This document shows positions 1-7,357 of a stretch of 53,895 nt of DNA, in pieces. The notes under the pieces are model-generated. The model searched no databases and was not told the origin of the DNA. It saw only the letters and a list, made by a program, of their open reading frames with translations. The stretch is taken from contig NZ_WTPX01000017.1 of the NCBI RefSeq assembly GCF_013036045.1, forward strand, positions 1 to 53,895. Reading direction: 5' to 3'. Source of the DNA: Alienimonas chondri. Its GTDB lineage: Bacteria; Planctomycetota; Planctomycetia; Planctomycetales; Planctomycetaceae. Both the position numbers and the translations under genes were made by a program. Each line of letters opens with the position of its first letter. The first letter of the stretch is position 1.

Positions 1-365
1 GGCTGACGGGCGGCCGAGACCCACTCCGCAGCGGTCGCCAACAGCGGGGTCACGGCGAGCGCCGCGGCGAACAGCGGACCCGCGACGGCGATCGGCGCCG
101 TCGTCCGGCGGCCGAGCGCCCAGGCGCCGACAAGCCCGCACAACACGGCGGCGCGTCCGCCGAACGTCACCGCGGGATCGCCGCCGAATCGCAACGTCCA
201 CTGCATCCATACGCAGGCGAGCGCCCCGCCGGCCAGCGCCCCGGCCGCCGCGGGGCCGGTCGCGGCGTGTTCCGTGGCAGCCTGCCAGGCACGATTCGCC
301 GCGGTCTGCGTAACCGTAGCGAGGCGGGTGAGGGCGGGTGGGATCCGCGTGGCGTCCGTGCGCAC
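1..365 (-). CDS. Partial hydrophobic membrane protein, unknown function
   Basis: The frame is open from the left edge of the window to at least 365 on the minus strand. The visible part is about 121 residues and its 3' end is missing. After a short N-terminal region it becomes rich in Ala, Gly, Leu and Val, with two or three likely membrane segments, including stretches reading LAGGALACVWMQW and AVAGPLFAAALAVTPLLATA. The proposed start is the GTG at 365. No ATG lies in frame between this point and the panB stop 100 bases upstream, so the start is uncertain. It follows panB on the same strand and could share its transcript. No family was recognised. It could be a polytopic transporter or a membrane protein of unknown function. 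Confidence 0.5.
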   Translation of the reverse strand, partial: MRTDATRIPPALTRLATVTQTAANRAWQAATEHAATGPAAAGALAGGALACVWMQWTLRFGGDPAVTFGGRAAVLCGLVGAWALGRRTTAPIAVAGPLFAAALAVTPLLATAAEWVSAARQ

Positions 366-467
366 GGGGTCGACTCGAAAGATGGGGCGTTCGGGGAGAA
401 CCGGTCGTTGTAGAACTCCCTTCGGGCGCGAGGGAAGCCCGCTTCCATCCTGCCTTCGACAGTTCCC

Positions 468-1310
468 TCAACCGTGTGTGTGCTCCGCGGTCGGATAACG
501 GCCGTCACGGACTTCGTCGCAGTATGCGGAGGCAGCCTCCGTCATCACGCCGGCGAGATCGGCGTACCGCTTGAGAAACTTCGGTGCGAACCCGGGATTC
601 ATCCCGAGCATGTCCGCTCCCACCAGGACCTGGCCGTCGCAGTGCGGGCCGGCTCCGATGCCGATCGTGGGAATGCCGACGGCCTCGGTCACAGCCTTTG
701 CCGCGTCGCCGTGCATCAGTTCGAGCACGATCGCGAACGCCCCGGCCGCTTCGGCTCCGACGGCGTCGGCCACCAACGCCTCCGTGTCCCGCTGCACCCG
801 ATGACCGCCGACGACATGCACGCTTTGCGGCTTCAACCCGATGTGGGCCATCACCGGTACGCCCGCGGTGACGATCGCGGCGATCGTCTCCGCGTGGTCG
901 GAACCGCCCCCCTCCAGCTTGACCGCCCCGCAACCGGTCTCCTTCAGCATCCGCCCCGCATTGCGAACGGCATCCGCGATTCCTGTCTGATAGGAGAGAA
1001 ACGGCAAGTCTGCGATCACCAGCGCCCGCCCGCCGCCGGCATCGCGACCGCGAACGACGGCCGCGGTGTGATAGACCATCTGATCGACGGTCACCGGCAG
1101 CGTCGTGTCGTGTCCCTGCACGATTACCCCGACGGTATCTCCGACCAGCAAGGCGTCGACGCCGGCGGACTCGAACAGCTGAGCGGTCAGGGCGTCGTAG
1201 GCGGTCAGCACCGCGAGCTTCCGCCCTTCCGCTTTCGCGGAGAAGAACCGCGGAACCGTCACGGGCTTCCGAGGAAGGGCGTTCGCTATGGTCGGAACCG
1301 AGTCATTCAT
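468..1310 (-). CDS. panB: 3-methyl-2-oxobutanoate hydroxymethyltransferase
   Basis: This 280-residue cytoplasmic enzyme adds a hydroxymethyl group from methylene-tetrahydrofolate to 2-oxoisovalerate. The product is ketopantoate, and this is the first committed step of pantothenate and coenzyme A synthesis. Family features in order are VLTAYDALTAQLFE near residue 34, LLVGDTVGVIVQGHDTTLPV near 54 (the Asp that binds Mg2+), KLEGG near 130, AHIGLKPQS near 155 and IPTIGIGAG near 214. Length is normal for the family. The frame is open about 105 bases further upstream, but the ATG at 1310 gives the usual N-terminus, so it was chosen. panC and panD are not in the window. A possible membrane protein gene follows on the same strand. 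The upstream region is shared with divergent trxB. Confidence 0.95.
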   Translation of the reverse strand: MNDSVPTIANALPRKPVTVPRFFSAKAEGRKLAVLTAYDALTAQLFESAGVDALLVGDTVGVIVQGHDTTLPVTVDQMVYHTAAVVRGRDAGGGRALVIADLPFLSYQTGIADAVRNAGRMLKETGCGAVKLEGGGSDHAETIAAIVTAGVPVMAHIGLKPQSVHVVGGHRVQRDTEALVADAVGAEAAGAFAIVLELMHGDAAKAVTEAVGIPTIGIGAGPHCDGQVLVGADMLGMNPGFAPKFLKRYADLAGVMTEAASAYCDEVRDGRYPTAEHTHG

Positions 1311-1757
1311 GGTCCCAGTGTACGAGAAGTCGGCAGCCCGACGATCACCTAGCTCGCCTGCTTCGGAAACGCCCAGTCCCGACAAGCCGAAAACAATCAC
1401 TATATCCAGATACACGCCAACAACTTACGGCCTGGCGCCGGTATTCCGACCCGTGACCGGCCCCGCGATTGCGTGATTGTTCCAGCCGTCCCTCGCCCGT
1501 GAGCCGGCCCGCAATCGGGCGAGGTCGACGCGGCCCCCGGCGACGTCATGTCGTCGGGGGCTTGTTTTGTGCGCAGGCCGATCTGCCGTCAGCGTTGCGC
1601 GACGGCCGTTGTCGGGGTTCGACGGGCGAACTATCGTGCCCCGCCCCACCGCGTCCGCCCCCGCCGCGCCCGATTTGGACGCGTCCGACATCGGCCGCCC
1701 GACCCGGGTTCACCGGGCGGTTGGATTGACCCGCATTTGAGACAGGACGGTTCCCTG
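1311..1757. promoter_or_regulatory. Divergent intergenic region between panB and trxB
   Basis: These 447 bases have no convincing gene. Short frames exist but their translations are Arg/Pro-rich and low in complexity. The region must hold the promoters of panB (minus) and trxB (plus). The clearest structure is a pair of hairpins followed by a T-rich run at 1491-1571. A small AT-richer patch at about 1396-1412 is the only other compositional change seen. The trxB side ends with the purine stretch gacagga about 10 bases before the trxB ATG, a plausible ribosome binding site. Confidence 0.5.
1491..1571 (+). terminator. Two consecutive hairpins with T-rich tail (terminator, attenuator or sRNA 3' end)
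   Basis: Hairpin 1 pairs cctcgcccg (1491-1499) perfectly with cgggcgagg (1516-1524). Hairpin 2 pairs a 12-base arm at 1533-1544 with 1550-1561 around the loop gtcat, with one G-T wobble. It is followed at once by ttgttttgtg. This is the form of a rho-independent terminator on the plus strand. No plus-strand gene lies upstream. The element therefore either ends a small RNA or sits in the trxB leader as an attenuator, about 190 bases before the trxB start. Which of these applies cannot be decided from sequence alone. Confidence 0.6.
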
Positions 1758-2861
1758 ATGTCAGCCCCCACCCCGGACGAAGGCCCGGTCGAATTCGGCT
1801 CCGAAGTCGAAAAGCTGGTGATCGTCGGCAGCGGCCCGGCCGGTTGGGCGGCGGGGATCTACGCCAGTCGGGCGGAGCTGCATCCGCTCTGCTTCGAGGG
1901 GGCGAACTCCGCGGAGAACTACGCCAACGGCACCCTGCCGCTCGGTCAGTTGGCGCTGACGACCGAGGTCGAAAACTTTCCCTCCTGGCCGGCCGGCGAT
2001 CTCTCGCAGTATCTCGAGACCGCCTTGACGGACAAAGAGCGGGCGATGCTGCCCGACGGCGGCCCCGATCAGGAGGCGATCACCGGTCCGCAGTTGATGA
2101 CGCTGATGCGGCGTCAGGCCAAGAACTTCGGCACCCGCGTCGTCACCGACGACGTCGCTAGCGTCGACTTCAGCCAGCGGCCCTTCACCCTCACCACGGC
2201 CTCCGGCAAAACGGTGCAGGCCCATTCGGTCATCATCGCCACCGGCGCCCGGGCGAATTACTTGGGCCTCGACAGCGAGCACGCTTACAAGAACAAGGGC
2301 GTCAGCGCTTGCGCCGTTTGCGACGGAGCGTTGCCCCGGTTCCGCGGCAAGGGCGTGGTGGTCGTCGGCGGCGGCGACAGCGCGATGGAGGAAGCGACCT
2401 ACCTCACCAAGTTCTGCGATCCGGTCTATATCGTGCATCGCCGGGACGAGTTCCGCGCCAGCAAGATCATGGCGGAGCGCGTGCTGGCCAACGAGAAGAT
2501 CACGGTGAAGTGGAACTCCGTCGTCGACGAGGTGCTCGGCAGCGACGACGAAGGCGTCAACGGCGTCGTCATCCGCAGCACCAAGGACAGCGACCGCACC
2601 GAAACGCTGGACGTCAGCGGCTACTTCGCCGCGATCGGCCACACGCCCAACACGGCGTTCCTCGACGGGCAACTCGAGACGACGGACAAGAAATACCTCG
2701 TCTGGACGGTCCCCTTCCGCACGAACACCAGCGTGGAAGGCGTGTTCGCCGCCGGCGACGTGGCGGACGACTACTACCGCCAAGCCTGCACCGCCGCCGG
2801 CACCGGCTGCATGGCCGCCCTCGACGCGGAACGCTGGCTCGGGGCGCAGGGGATCGAGTGA
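1758..2861 (+). CDS. trxB: Thioredoxin-disulfide reductase
   Basis: This 367-residue FAD/NADPH pyridine nucleotide-disulfide oxidoreductase reduces thioredoxin in the cytoplasm. Visible are the N-terminal FAD motif GSGPAG (residues 24-29), the redox-active CAVC in [12 protein letters not shown] near residue 185, the NADPH-binding GGGDSAMEE near 203, HRRDEFRAS, and the C-terminal FAD motif FAAGDV. It is about 45 residues longer than E. coli TrxB. The extra length is an N-terminal tail of roughly 18 residues and an insertion of about 27 residues between ENFPSWPAG and GPQLM. The ATG at 1758 was chosen because it has a purine-rich site about 10 bases upstream, whereas the open frame before it is Arg-rich and implausible. 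It overlaps the next gene by four bases (GTGA). Confidence 0.93.
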   Translation: MSAPTPDEGPVEFGSEVEKLVIVGSGPAGWAAGIYASRAELHPLCFEGANSAENYANGTLPLGQLALTTEVENFPSWPAGDLSQYLETALTDKERAMLPDGGPDQEAITGPQLMTLMRRQAKNFGTRVVTDDVASVDFSQRPFTLTTASGKTVQAHSVIIATGARANYLGLDSEHAYKNKGVSACAVCDGALPRFRGKGVVVVGGGDSAMEEATYLTKFCDPVYIVHRRDEFRASKIMAERVLANEKITVKWNSVVDEVLGSDDEGVNGVVIRSTKDSDRTETLDVSGYFAAIGHTPNTAFLDGQLETTDKKYLVWTVPFRTNTSVEGVFAAGDVADDYYRQACTAAGTGCMAALDAERWLGAQGIE

Positions 2862-3355
2862 GCGACGCGACGCCGGTCACATTGCGACGCGACCTCCGGT
2901 ACGCCTGCCCCGATGGTGCAGTCGAGGTGATGGCCCGCCTCGGCGTCGATGCGAATTCCGACTATTTCACGGATCAGAGTTGGGAGCACACTCACCCTTA
3001 CACGGAAGATCGCCACGCTCACCTGCCGGCCTACCTCGTACTTCTCGCCGATGGCGAATTGTCGGACGAGGGAAAGCGAGCCCTTGGTAGCTTCGTGTTC
3101 CATTCGTTGGAAGATGCCTATCGCTTCATCGCGCCAACCGACGAGACATGGCAATTCGCTCAGGGAACGATCCGACTTACTCTTCTCACATTGTGGAGAG
3201 ATCGAAGCATCCACGGGTGGGAATTCCTTTACTGGGCCTGTTGGGATAGGCAAATCGAAGAGTTGCACGAGGATCCTGATGAGTGGTTCATGCTCACGCG
3301 AGTTCTTCGTCTCGAGCAGCAGTTCGATCTCTCGACGCTCATCACCGAGCCGTAA
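2858..3355 (+). CDS. Hypothetical protein coupled to trxB
   Basis: A 165-residue acidic, aromatic-rich soluble protein of unrecognised family. It starts at a GTG that overlaps the trxB stop by four bases (GTGA), so translational coupling is likely. It has no signal peptide, membrane segment or Cys pair. Trp and His are frequent, as in [17 protein letters not shown] and [18 protein letters not shown], which suggests a compact helical protein. Base composition differs from its neighbours. Hand counts over 3061-3240 give about 52-57% GC against clearly higher values in trxB and purE, so recent acquisition is possible. The stop codon lies inside a palindromic repeat (3352-3385). Its position suggests co-expression with thioredoxin reductase, but no function is assigned. 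Confidence 0.72.
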   Translation: MSDATPVTLRRDLRYACPDGAVEVMARLGVDANSDYFTDQSWEHTHPYTEDRHAHLPAYLVLLADGELSDEGKRALGSFVFHSLEDAYRFIAPTDETWQFAQGTIRLTLLTLWRDRSIHGWEFLYWACWDRQIEELHEDPDEWFMLTRVLRLEQQFDLSTLITEP

Positions 3356-3385
3356 CGCAGAGGCCCCGCGGGGCCTCTGCGTTAC
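3352..3385. repeat. Palindromic element A, copy 1 (34-nt perfect palindrome)
   Basis: The 34 bases are perfectly self-complementary around the centre ccccgcgggg, with outer arms GTAACGCAGAGGCCCCG. The left arm contains the TAA stop of the preceding gene. A closely related 40-nt palindrome lies inside another gene at 29991-30030 and a degraded one at 28549-28581, so this is a dispersed element. As RNA it would form a long hairpin on either strand and could end transcription between the trxB pair and purE, although no T-run follows. Confidence 0.85.
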
Positions 3386-3394
3386 TCTGTACTG

Positions 3395-3928
3395 ATGAAG
3401 ACAGAGCAGTCCCCTCCCCTCGTCGGCGTCGTCATGGGGTCGCGCAGCGATCTGCCCACGATGCGGGCCGCCGCGGAGATCCTGAAGCAGTTCGACGTGC
3501 CGTTCGAGGCGGAGGTCGTCTCCGCTCATCGCACGCCGGATCGGCTGGTCGAATACGCCAAGCAGGCGGCCGATCGAGGACTGAAGGTCATCATCGCCGG
3601 GGCCGGCGGGGCGGCGCATCTTCCGGGGATGCTGGCGGCGAGCACGACGCTGCCGGTGCTCGGCGTGCCGGTGCAGTCGCGGGCGCTGAGCGGACTCGAT
3701 TCGCTGCTTTCCATCGTGCAGATGCCGGGCGGGGTGCCGGTCGGAACCCTCGCCATCGGCACGAGCGGGGCGAAGAACGCGGCGTTGCTCGCGGTGCGGG
3801 TGCTGGCGTTGTCGGACGAATCCCTCGCCGCGAAACTGGCCGACTATCACGCCGACCAGACCGCCTCCGTCGCCGCGACCCGCGAGCTGACGGATGAGGA
3901 TCTGTTCCCCCCGGAGCAGGCCGGTTGA
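3395..3928 (+). CDS. purE: N5-carboxyaminoimidazole ribonucleotide mutase
   Basis: This 177-residue class I PurE moves the carboxyl group of N5-CAIR to give CAIR in de novo purine synthesis. Signature segments are [13 protein letters not shown] near residue 11, [12 protein letters not shown] near 41, [13 protein letters not shown] near 67 and [16 protein letters not shown] near 103. These cover the phosphate-binding loop and the catalytic His region. Length is normal. purK follows after 84 bases and catalyses the preceding step, so the two form the usual PurK-PurE pair. An inverted repeat at 3931-4003 sits between them and may reduce or separate their transcription. Confidence 0.95.
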   Translation: MKTEQSPPLVGVVMGSRSDLPTMRAAAEILKQFDVPFEAEVVSAHRTPDRLVEYAKQAADRGLKVIIAGAGGAAHLPGMLAASTTLPVLGVPVQSRALSGLDSLLSIVQMPGGVPVGTLAIGTSGAKNAALLAVRVLALSDESLAAKLADYHADQTASVAATRELTDEDLFPPEQAG

Positions 3929-3930
3929 CG

Positions 3931-4003
3931 GCGTGAGACCGGAGCGCAAGCTCCGGCCGCGTGTTCCCGCCTCACTTCCGGAGCTTGCGCTCCGGTCTCA
4001 CGC
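3931..4003. repeat. Inverted repeat element C between purE and purK
   Basis: A 26-base arm at 3931-3956 (beginning gcgtgagaccggagcgcaag) is the exact reverse complement of 3978-4003, with 21 bases between. The element fills nearly all of the purE-purK gap, starting two bases after the purE stop and ending nine bases before the purK ATG. Its core gcgcaagc recurs in element B copies at 29718 and 32083. It would form a strong RNA hairpin between two genes of one pathway. Confidence 0.85.
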
Positions 4004-4012
4004 CCGGTTGCG

Positions 4013-5179
4013 ATGTCCGACGCCCTGCCCCCCGGTTCGACCCTCGGCGTCCTCGGCGGCGGACAGTTGGGGCGGATGTTCGCCCACTCCGCCCAGCGAC
4101 ACGGGTATCGGGTGCATTGCTGGGCGCAGGACGTCGACGAACCGGCGGTGCGGGCGTCGGACGTCCGCTCGATCGCGCCTTTCGGCGACGAGGCGGCCCG
4201 AGAACGCTTCGCGGCGTCGGCCGACGCGGTCACGGTCGAGTTCGAAAACGTCCCCGCCGCGACGCTGCGGAAGCTCGCCGGGTTTTCGCCGCCGCGGCCA
4301 GTCCGACCCGGCGCCGACGTTCTCGCCGTCGCTCAGGACCGCCGCAGGGAGAAAACAGCCGCAGCGAACGCTGGCTTCGCCACGGCCCCCTGGCGGGAGG
4401 TCAGCACGAAAGAACAGGCGACCGCGGCCCCCACTATCGCCCGGCCGGCGATTCTGAAGACGGCCCGCGACGGCTACGACGGCAAGGGACAGGTGCGGCT
4501 GGGCGACGGCGACGATCTGCTGGCCGCGTGGGAGTCGCTCGGCGGCGTCCCCTGCGTATTGGAGGGGCGGGTGGAGTTTGCCCTCGAACTGTCTGCGATC
4601 GCCGCCCGTTGGCCGGACGGAACGGTGCGGGTGCACGGCCCGTTCGAGAACGACCACGTGAACGGGGTGCTGGACCTCACCCTTTTCCCGGCCCGGGTCG
4701 ACCCGGTCGTCACCGCGGAGGCGATACGCATCGCCGCGGGGATGGCAGAGGCATTGAACGCGGTCGGGCTGCTGACGGTTGAGTTGTTCCTCACCCCCGC
4801 CGGCGATCTGGTCGTCAACGAACTCGCCCCCCGCCCGCACAACAGCGGACACGTCACGATCGAAGCCTGCGGCGTGAGCCAGTTCGACCAACAGGTCCGC
4901 GTGACCGCCGGCCTCCCGCCGGGGGACCCCAGCCCACGCAGCGCCGGCGCGATGGCGAACCTGCTGGGCGATCTGTGGCCCGCTTCGCGAGGAGAAACTG
5001 GCGAACCCGATTGGGCGGGGATGCTGCACGACTTCCCCGACGTCGCCCTACATCTCTACGGCAAGGACGACGCGAAGCCGGGACGCAAGATGGGGCACCT
5101 CACCGCGACCGCGGGCGATCCGGAGGCTGCTGCGAGGCGTGTGCTCGCCGCCCGGGAGCGACTGACGGCATCGGCCTGA
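4013..5179 (+). CDS. purK: N5-carboxyaminoimidazole ribonucleotide synthase
   Basis: This 388-residue ATP-grasp enzyme makes N5-CAIR from AIR, bicarbonate and ATP, supplying the substrate of PurE. It begins with the typical TLGVLGGGQLGRMFAHSAQRHGY-type Rossmann motif (GVLGGGQLGRM near residue 11). The ATP-grasp part contains ILKTARDGYDGKGQVR near residue 147, EGRVEFALELSAIAAR near 183 and the metal-binding NELAPRPHNSGHVTIEAC near 269. The C-terminal domain includes HLYGKDDAKPGRKMGHL. The ATG at 4013 gives the expected N-terminus directly after repeat C. Element D begins two bases after its stop. Length is normal. Confidence 0.95.
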   Translation: MSDALPPGSTLGVLGGGQLGRMFAHSAQRHGYRVHCWAQDVDEPAVRASDVRSIAPFGDEAARERFAASADAVTVEFENVPAATLRKLAGFSPPRPVRPGADVLAVAQDRRREKTAAANAGFATAPWREVSTKEQATAAPTIARPAILKTARDGYDGKGQVRLGDGDDLLAAWESLGGVPCVLEGRVEFALELSAIAARWPDGTVRVHGPFENDHVNGVLDLTLFPARVDPVVTAEAIRIAAGMAEALNAVGLLTVELFLTPAGDLVVNELAPRPHNSGHVTIEACGVSQFDQQVRVTAGLPPGDPSPRSAGAMANLLGDLWPASRGETGEPDWAGMLHDFPDVALHLYGKDDAKPGRKMGHLTATAGDPEAAARRVLAARERLTASA

Positions 5180-5181
5180 AT

Positions 5182-5301
5182 GAGCCCCGACCGTCAGGGA
5201 GGCGGCCGCTCTGCCGCGTTCAATAACGACCGAGCTGCCCCGCGGGAGGGAGCTGAAAATCGAACTCGTGTGAGCGGCCCACTCCCTGACGGTCGGGGCT
5301 C
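5182..5301. repeat. Inverted repeat element D after purK
   Basis: The 20-base arm gagccccgaccgtcagggag (5182-5201) is repeated exactly in inverted form at 5282-5301, with 80 bases between. It lies in the gap between the convergent genes purK (plus) and glmS (minus) and begins two bases after the purK stop. The core CCGTCAGGGA also occurs in the terminal palindrome at 53821-53895, and a related GCGTCAGCGAGGGA in element E at 37892, so these may be one superfamily. A bidirectional terminator role is possible. Confidence 0.8.
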
Positions 5302-5317
5302 GACGCCGACCATCGGT

Positions 5318-7156
5318 TCACTCGACGGTCACGCTCTTCGCCAGATTCCGCGGCTTGTCCACGTCGAGCCCCCGCAGCACCGCGCAGTGGTAGGCGAGCA
5401 GTTGCAGCGGCACGCTGGTCACCAGCGGGGAGAGCAGCGGCTCGGTCTTGGGGACGTATAGGCACTCGTCCGCAATGCGGCAGACCTCGGTGTCGCCTTC
5501 GCTGACGACGGCGATCACGCGGCCCTTGCGGGACTTCACCTCCTCGATGTTGCTCAGCACCTTCTCGTAGGTGTGGTCCTGCGGGGCGATGACGACCACC
5601 GGCATGCCGTCGTCGATCAGGGCGATCGGGCCATGTTTCATCTCCGCGGCGGGCAGTCCCTCGGCGTGGATGTAGCTGATTTCCTTCAGCTTCAACGCCC
5701 CCTCCAACGCCGCGGGAAAGTTCACGCCGCGGCCGAGGTAGAGCCAGTTGTCTCGCTCGACGAGCTTCTCCGCGAGCGCCTTCACTTCGTCGTCGAGGTC
5801 GAGGGCGGTGCGGATCTTGTCCGGGATCGTCATCAGTTCCTCAGCCAGCGCGACGGTACGCTCCGGCGAAAGGTGCCGACGTCGGCCGAGGTCCAGGGCC
5901 ATCATCGCCAGCACGGCGACCTGCGCGGTGAACGCTTTGGTGCTGGCCACGCCGATCTCCGGCCCGACGTGCAGGTAGACGCCGGCGTCCGTCTCCCGGG
6001 CAATCGTGCTGCCCACGGTGTTCACCACGCCCAGCACGCGGGCGCCGCGGGTCTGCACTTCGCGGAGGGCCGCGAGGGTGTCCGCCGTCTCGCCCGACTG
6101 GCTGACGGCCACCGCGAGCGTGTTCTTCAACACGATCGGATTGCGATACCGCAGCTCGCTGGCGTACTCGACTTCGCAGGGGATGCCGGCGAGTTCTTCA
6201 AACAGATACTCCCCGATCAGCCCGGCATGCCATGCCGTGCCGCACCCCATCAGCAGCATGCGTTCGGTCCGCGGCAGCTCGCGGGCGATCAGCGACAGTC
6301 CGCCCAGCGTGACCTTGTCCGAGCCCTCCCGCAGGCGGCCGCGGAGGGTGTTGGTGAGGGCGTCCGGCTGCTCGTAGATCTCTTTGAGCATGTGATGCTC
6401 GAACCCCGTGTGGTCCAGCTCCACATCCTCGATCGCCATCTCCAGTTCTTCGAATCGCTTCTCGACCGGCACGTCGTCGATGGTCCCGGCGGTCATGCCG
6501 TCCGGGCCGAGGCGGACGATCTCGTCGTCGTCCAGATAGCTCACTCGGACCGCCTGCCCGGCGATCGCGGCGGCGTCGGACGCGATGAAATAGGCGCCGT
6601 CGGCCTGCCCCACCAGCAGCGGCGAACCGCGGCGGGCGGCGATCAGCGTGTGCGGGGCGTCCGGGGAGACGACCGCGATCCCGAAGGTGCCCCGCACCTC
6701 CAACAGTCCCCGGCGGACGCTTTCCAGCAGGTCGCCGGTCTGGCTGTAGAAGAAGCCGACGAGTTGGGCGAGGACTTCAGTATCCGTCTCGCTGCGGAAG
6801 GTGACGTCCTGCTTCTTGAGGAAGTCCCGGATCGCGGCATGGTTCTCGATCACCCCGTTGTGAACCAGCACCACCTTGCCGGCCGCATCGACGTGGGGGT
6901 GCGCGTTCTCCTGTGTCGGGCGACCGTGCGTCGCCCAGCGGGTGTGGGCGATGCCGAGCGAGCCGCGAACCGGCTGTTCGTCACAGAGATTCTTCAGGCG
7001 TTCCACCCGCCCGACGGAGCGCCGCAGGTCGAAGCCGTCCTCGTGCACGGTGACGAGGCCGGCGCTGTCGTAGCCGCGATATTCGAGCCGCCGCAGACCG
7101 GCGAGCAGCACGTCTTCGGCTTCCTGATCGCCGAGGTATCCCACAATCCCGCACAT
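5318..7156 (-). CDS. glmS: Glutamine--fructose-6-phosphate aminotransferase (isomerizing)
   Basis: This 612-residue cytoplasmic enzyme makes glucosamine 6-phosphate from fructose 6-phosphate and glutamine, the entry to amino-sugar and envelope polysaccharide synthesis. The N-terminal glutaminase half starts MCGIVGYLG, where Cys2 is the nucleophile after Met removal, followed by RRLEYRGYDSAGL and HTRWATHGRPT. Two SIS domains follow, with LLMGCGTAWHAGLIGEYL near residue 300 and LGRGVNFPAALEGALKLKE near 470. The C-terminus ends PRNLAKSVTVE, the conserved tail that closes the sugar site. Length is normal. No glmS ribozyme was recognised in the 201 bases upstream. It is convergent with purK. Confidence 0.97.
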   Translation of the reverse strand: MCGIVGYLGDQEAEDVLLAGLRRLEYRGYDSAGLVTVHEDGFDLRRSVGRVERLKNLCDEQPVRGSLGIAHTRWATHGRPTQENAHPHVDAAGKVVLVHNGVIENHAAIRDFLKKQDVTFRSETDTEVLAQLVGFFYSQTGDLLESVRRGLLEVRGTFGIAVVSPDAPHTLIAARRGSPLLVGQADGAYFIASDAAAIAGQAVRVSYLDDDEIVRLGPDGMTAGTIDDVPVEKRFEELEMAIEDVELDHTGFEHHMLKEIYEQPDALTNTLRGRLREGSDKVTLGGLSLIARELPRTERMLLMGCGTAWHAGLIGEYLFEELAGIPCEVEYASELRYRNPIVLKNTLAVAVSQSGETADTLAALREVQTRGARVLGVVNTVGSTIARETDAGVYLHVGPEIGVASTKAFTAQVAVLAMMALDLGRRRHLSPERTVALAEELMTIPDKIRTALDLDDEVKALAEKLVERDNWLYLGRGVNFPAALEGALKLKEISYIHAEGLPAAEMKHGPIALIDDGMPVVVIAPQDHTYEKVLSNIEEVKSRKGRVIAVVSEGDTEVCRIADECLYVPKTEPLLSPLVTSVPLQLLAYHCAVLRGLDVDKPRNLAKSVTVE

Positions 7157-7284
7157 CGGTGGCGTCCCTGATCGTTGCTATTGAAGGCGGCGTTCGGCCC
7201 CGGATCAACCCCGGGTTCGTCGCAACCTAGCACCGGAACGCAACCCCGACCACATCCAGTTTCTCATCGGACCGCGCAGACGAA

Positions 7285-7316
7285 CGCCCCGCCGCGAAGG
7301 GGATCGCGACGGGGCG
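7285..7316 (-). terminator. Hairpin after the DUF3618-gene operon
   Basis: A 12-base arm at 7285-7296 (cgccccgccgcg) pairs with 7305-7316 at 11 of 12 positions around an 8-base loop. It lies about 40 bases beyond the stop of the minus-strand repeat-protein gene and before glmS. No T-run follows on either strand, so it is a weak terminator call. The remaining bases of the 7157-7357 gap, which should include the glmS promoter, show nothing else that I recognise. Confidence 0.4.
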
Positions 7317-7357
7317 GGCGATCGACGGCGAGGCGAGCCCCGCCCAGCCGGTCGGCG

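Noticed and set aside
1425-1691. Small minus-strand gene in the panB-trxB gap
   Set aside because: The 88-codon frame crosses both hairpins of the terminator-like structure, has low-complexity Arg/Ala composition and no ribosome binding site.
5573-7171. Plus-strand open frame of 532 codons opposite glmS
   Set aside because: It mirrors the conserved glmS reading frame and has no protein-like features.
7157-7357. Possible glmS ribozyme upstream of glmS
   Set aside because: The conserved core and pseudoknot of that ribozyme were not recognisable and it is mainly known from Gram-positive bacteria. Only a GC-rich hairpin near 7285 is present.
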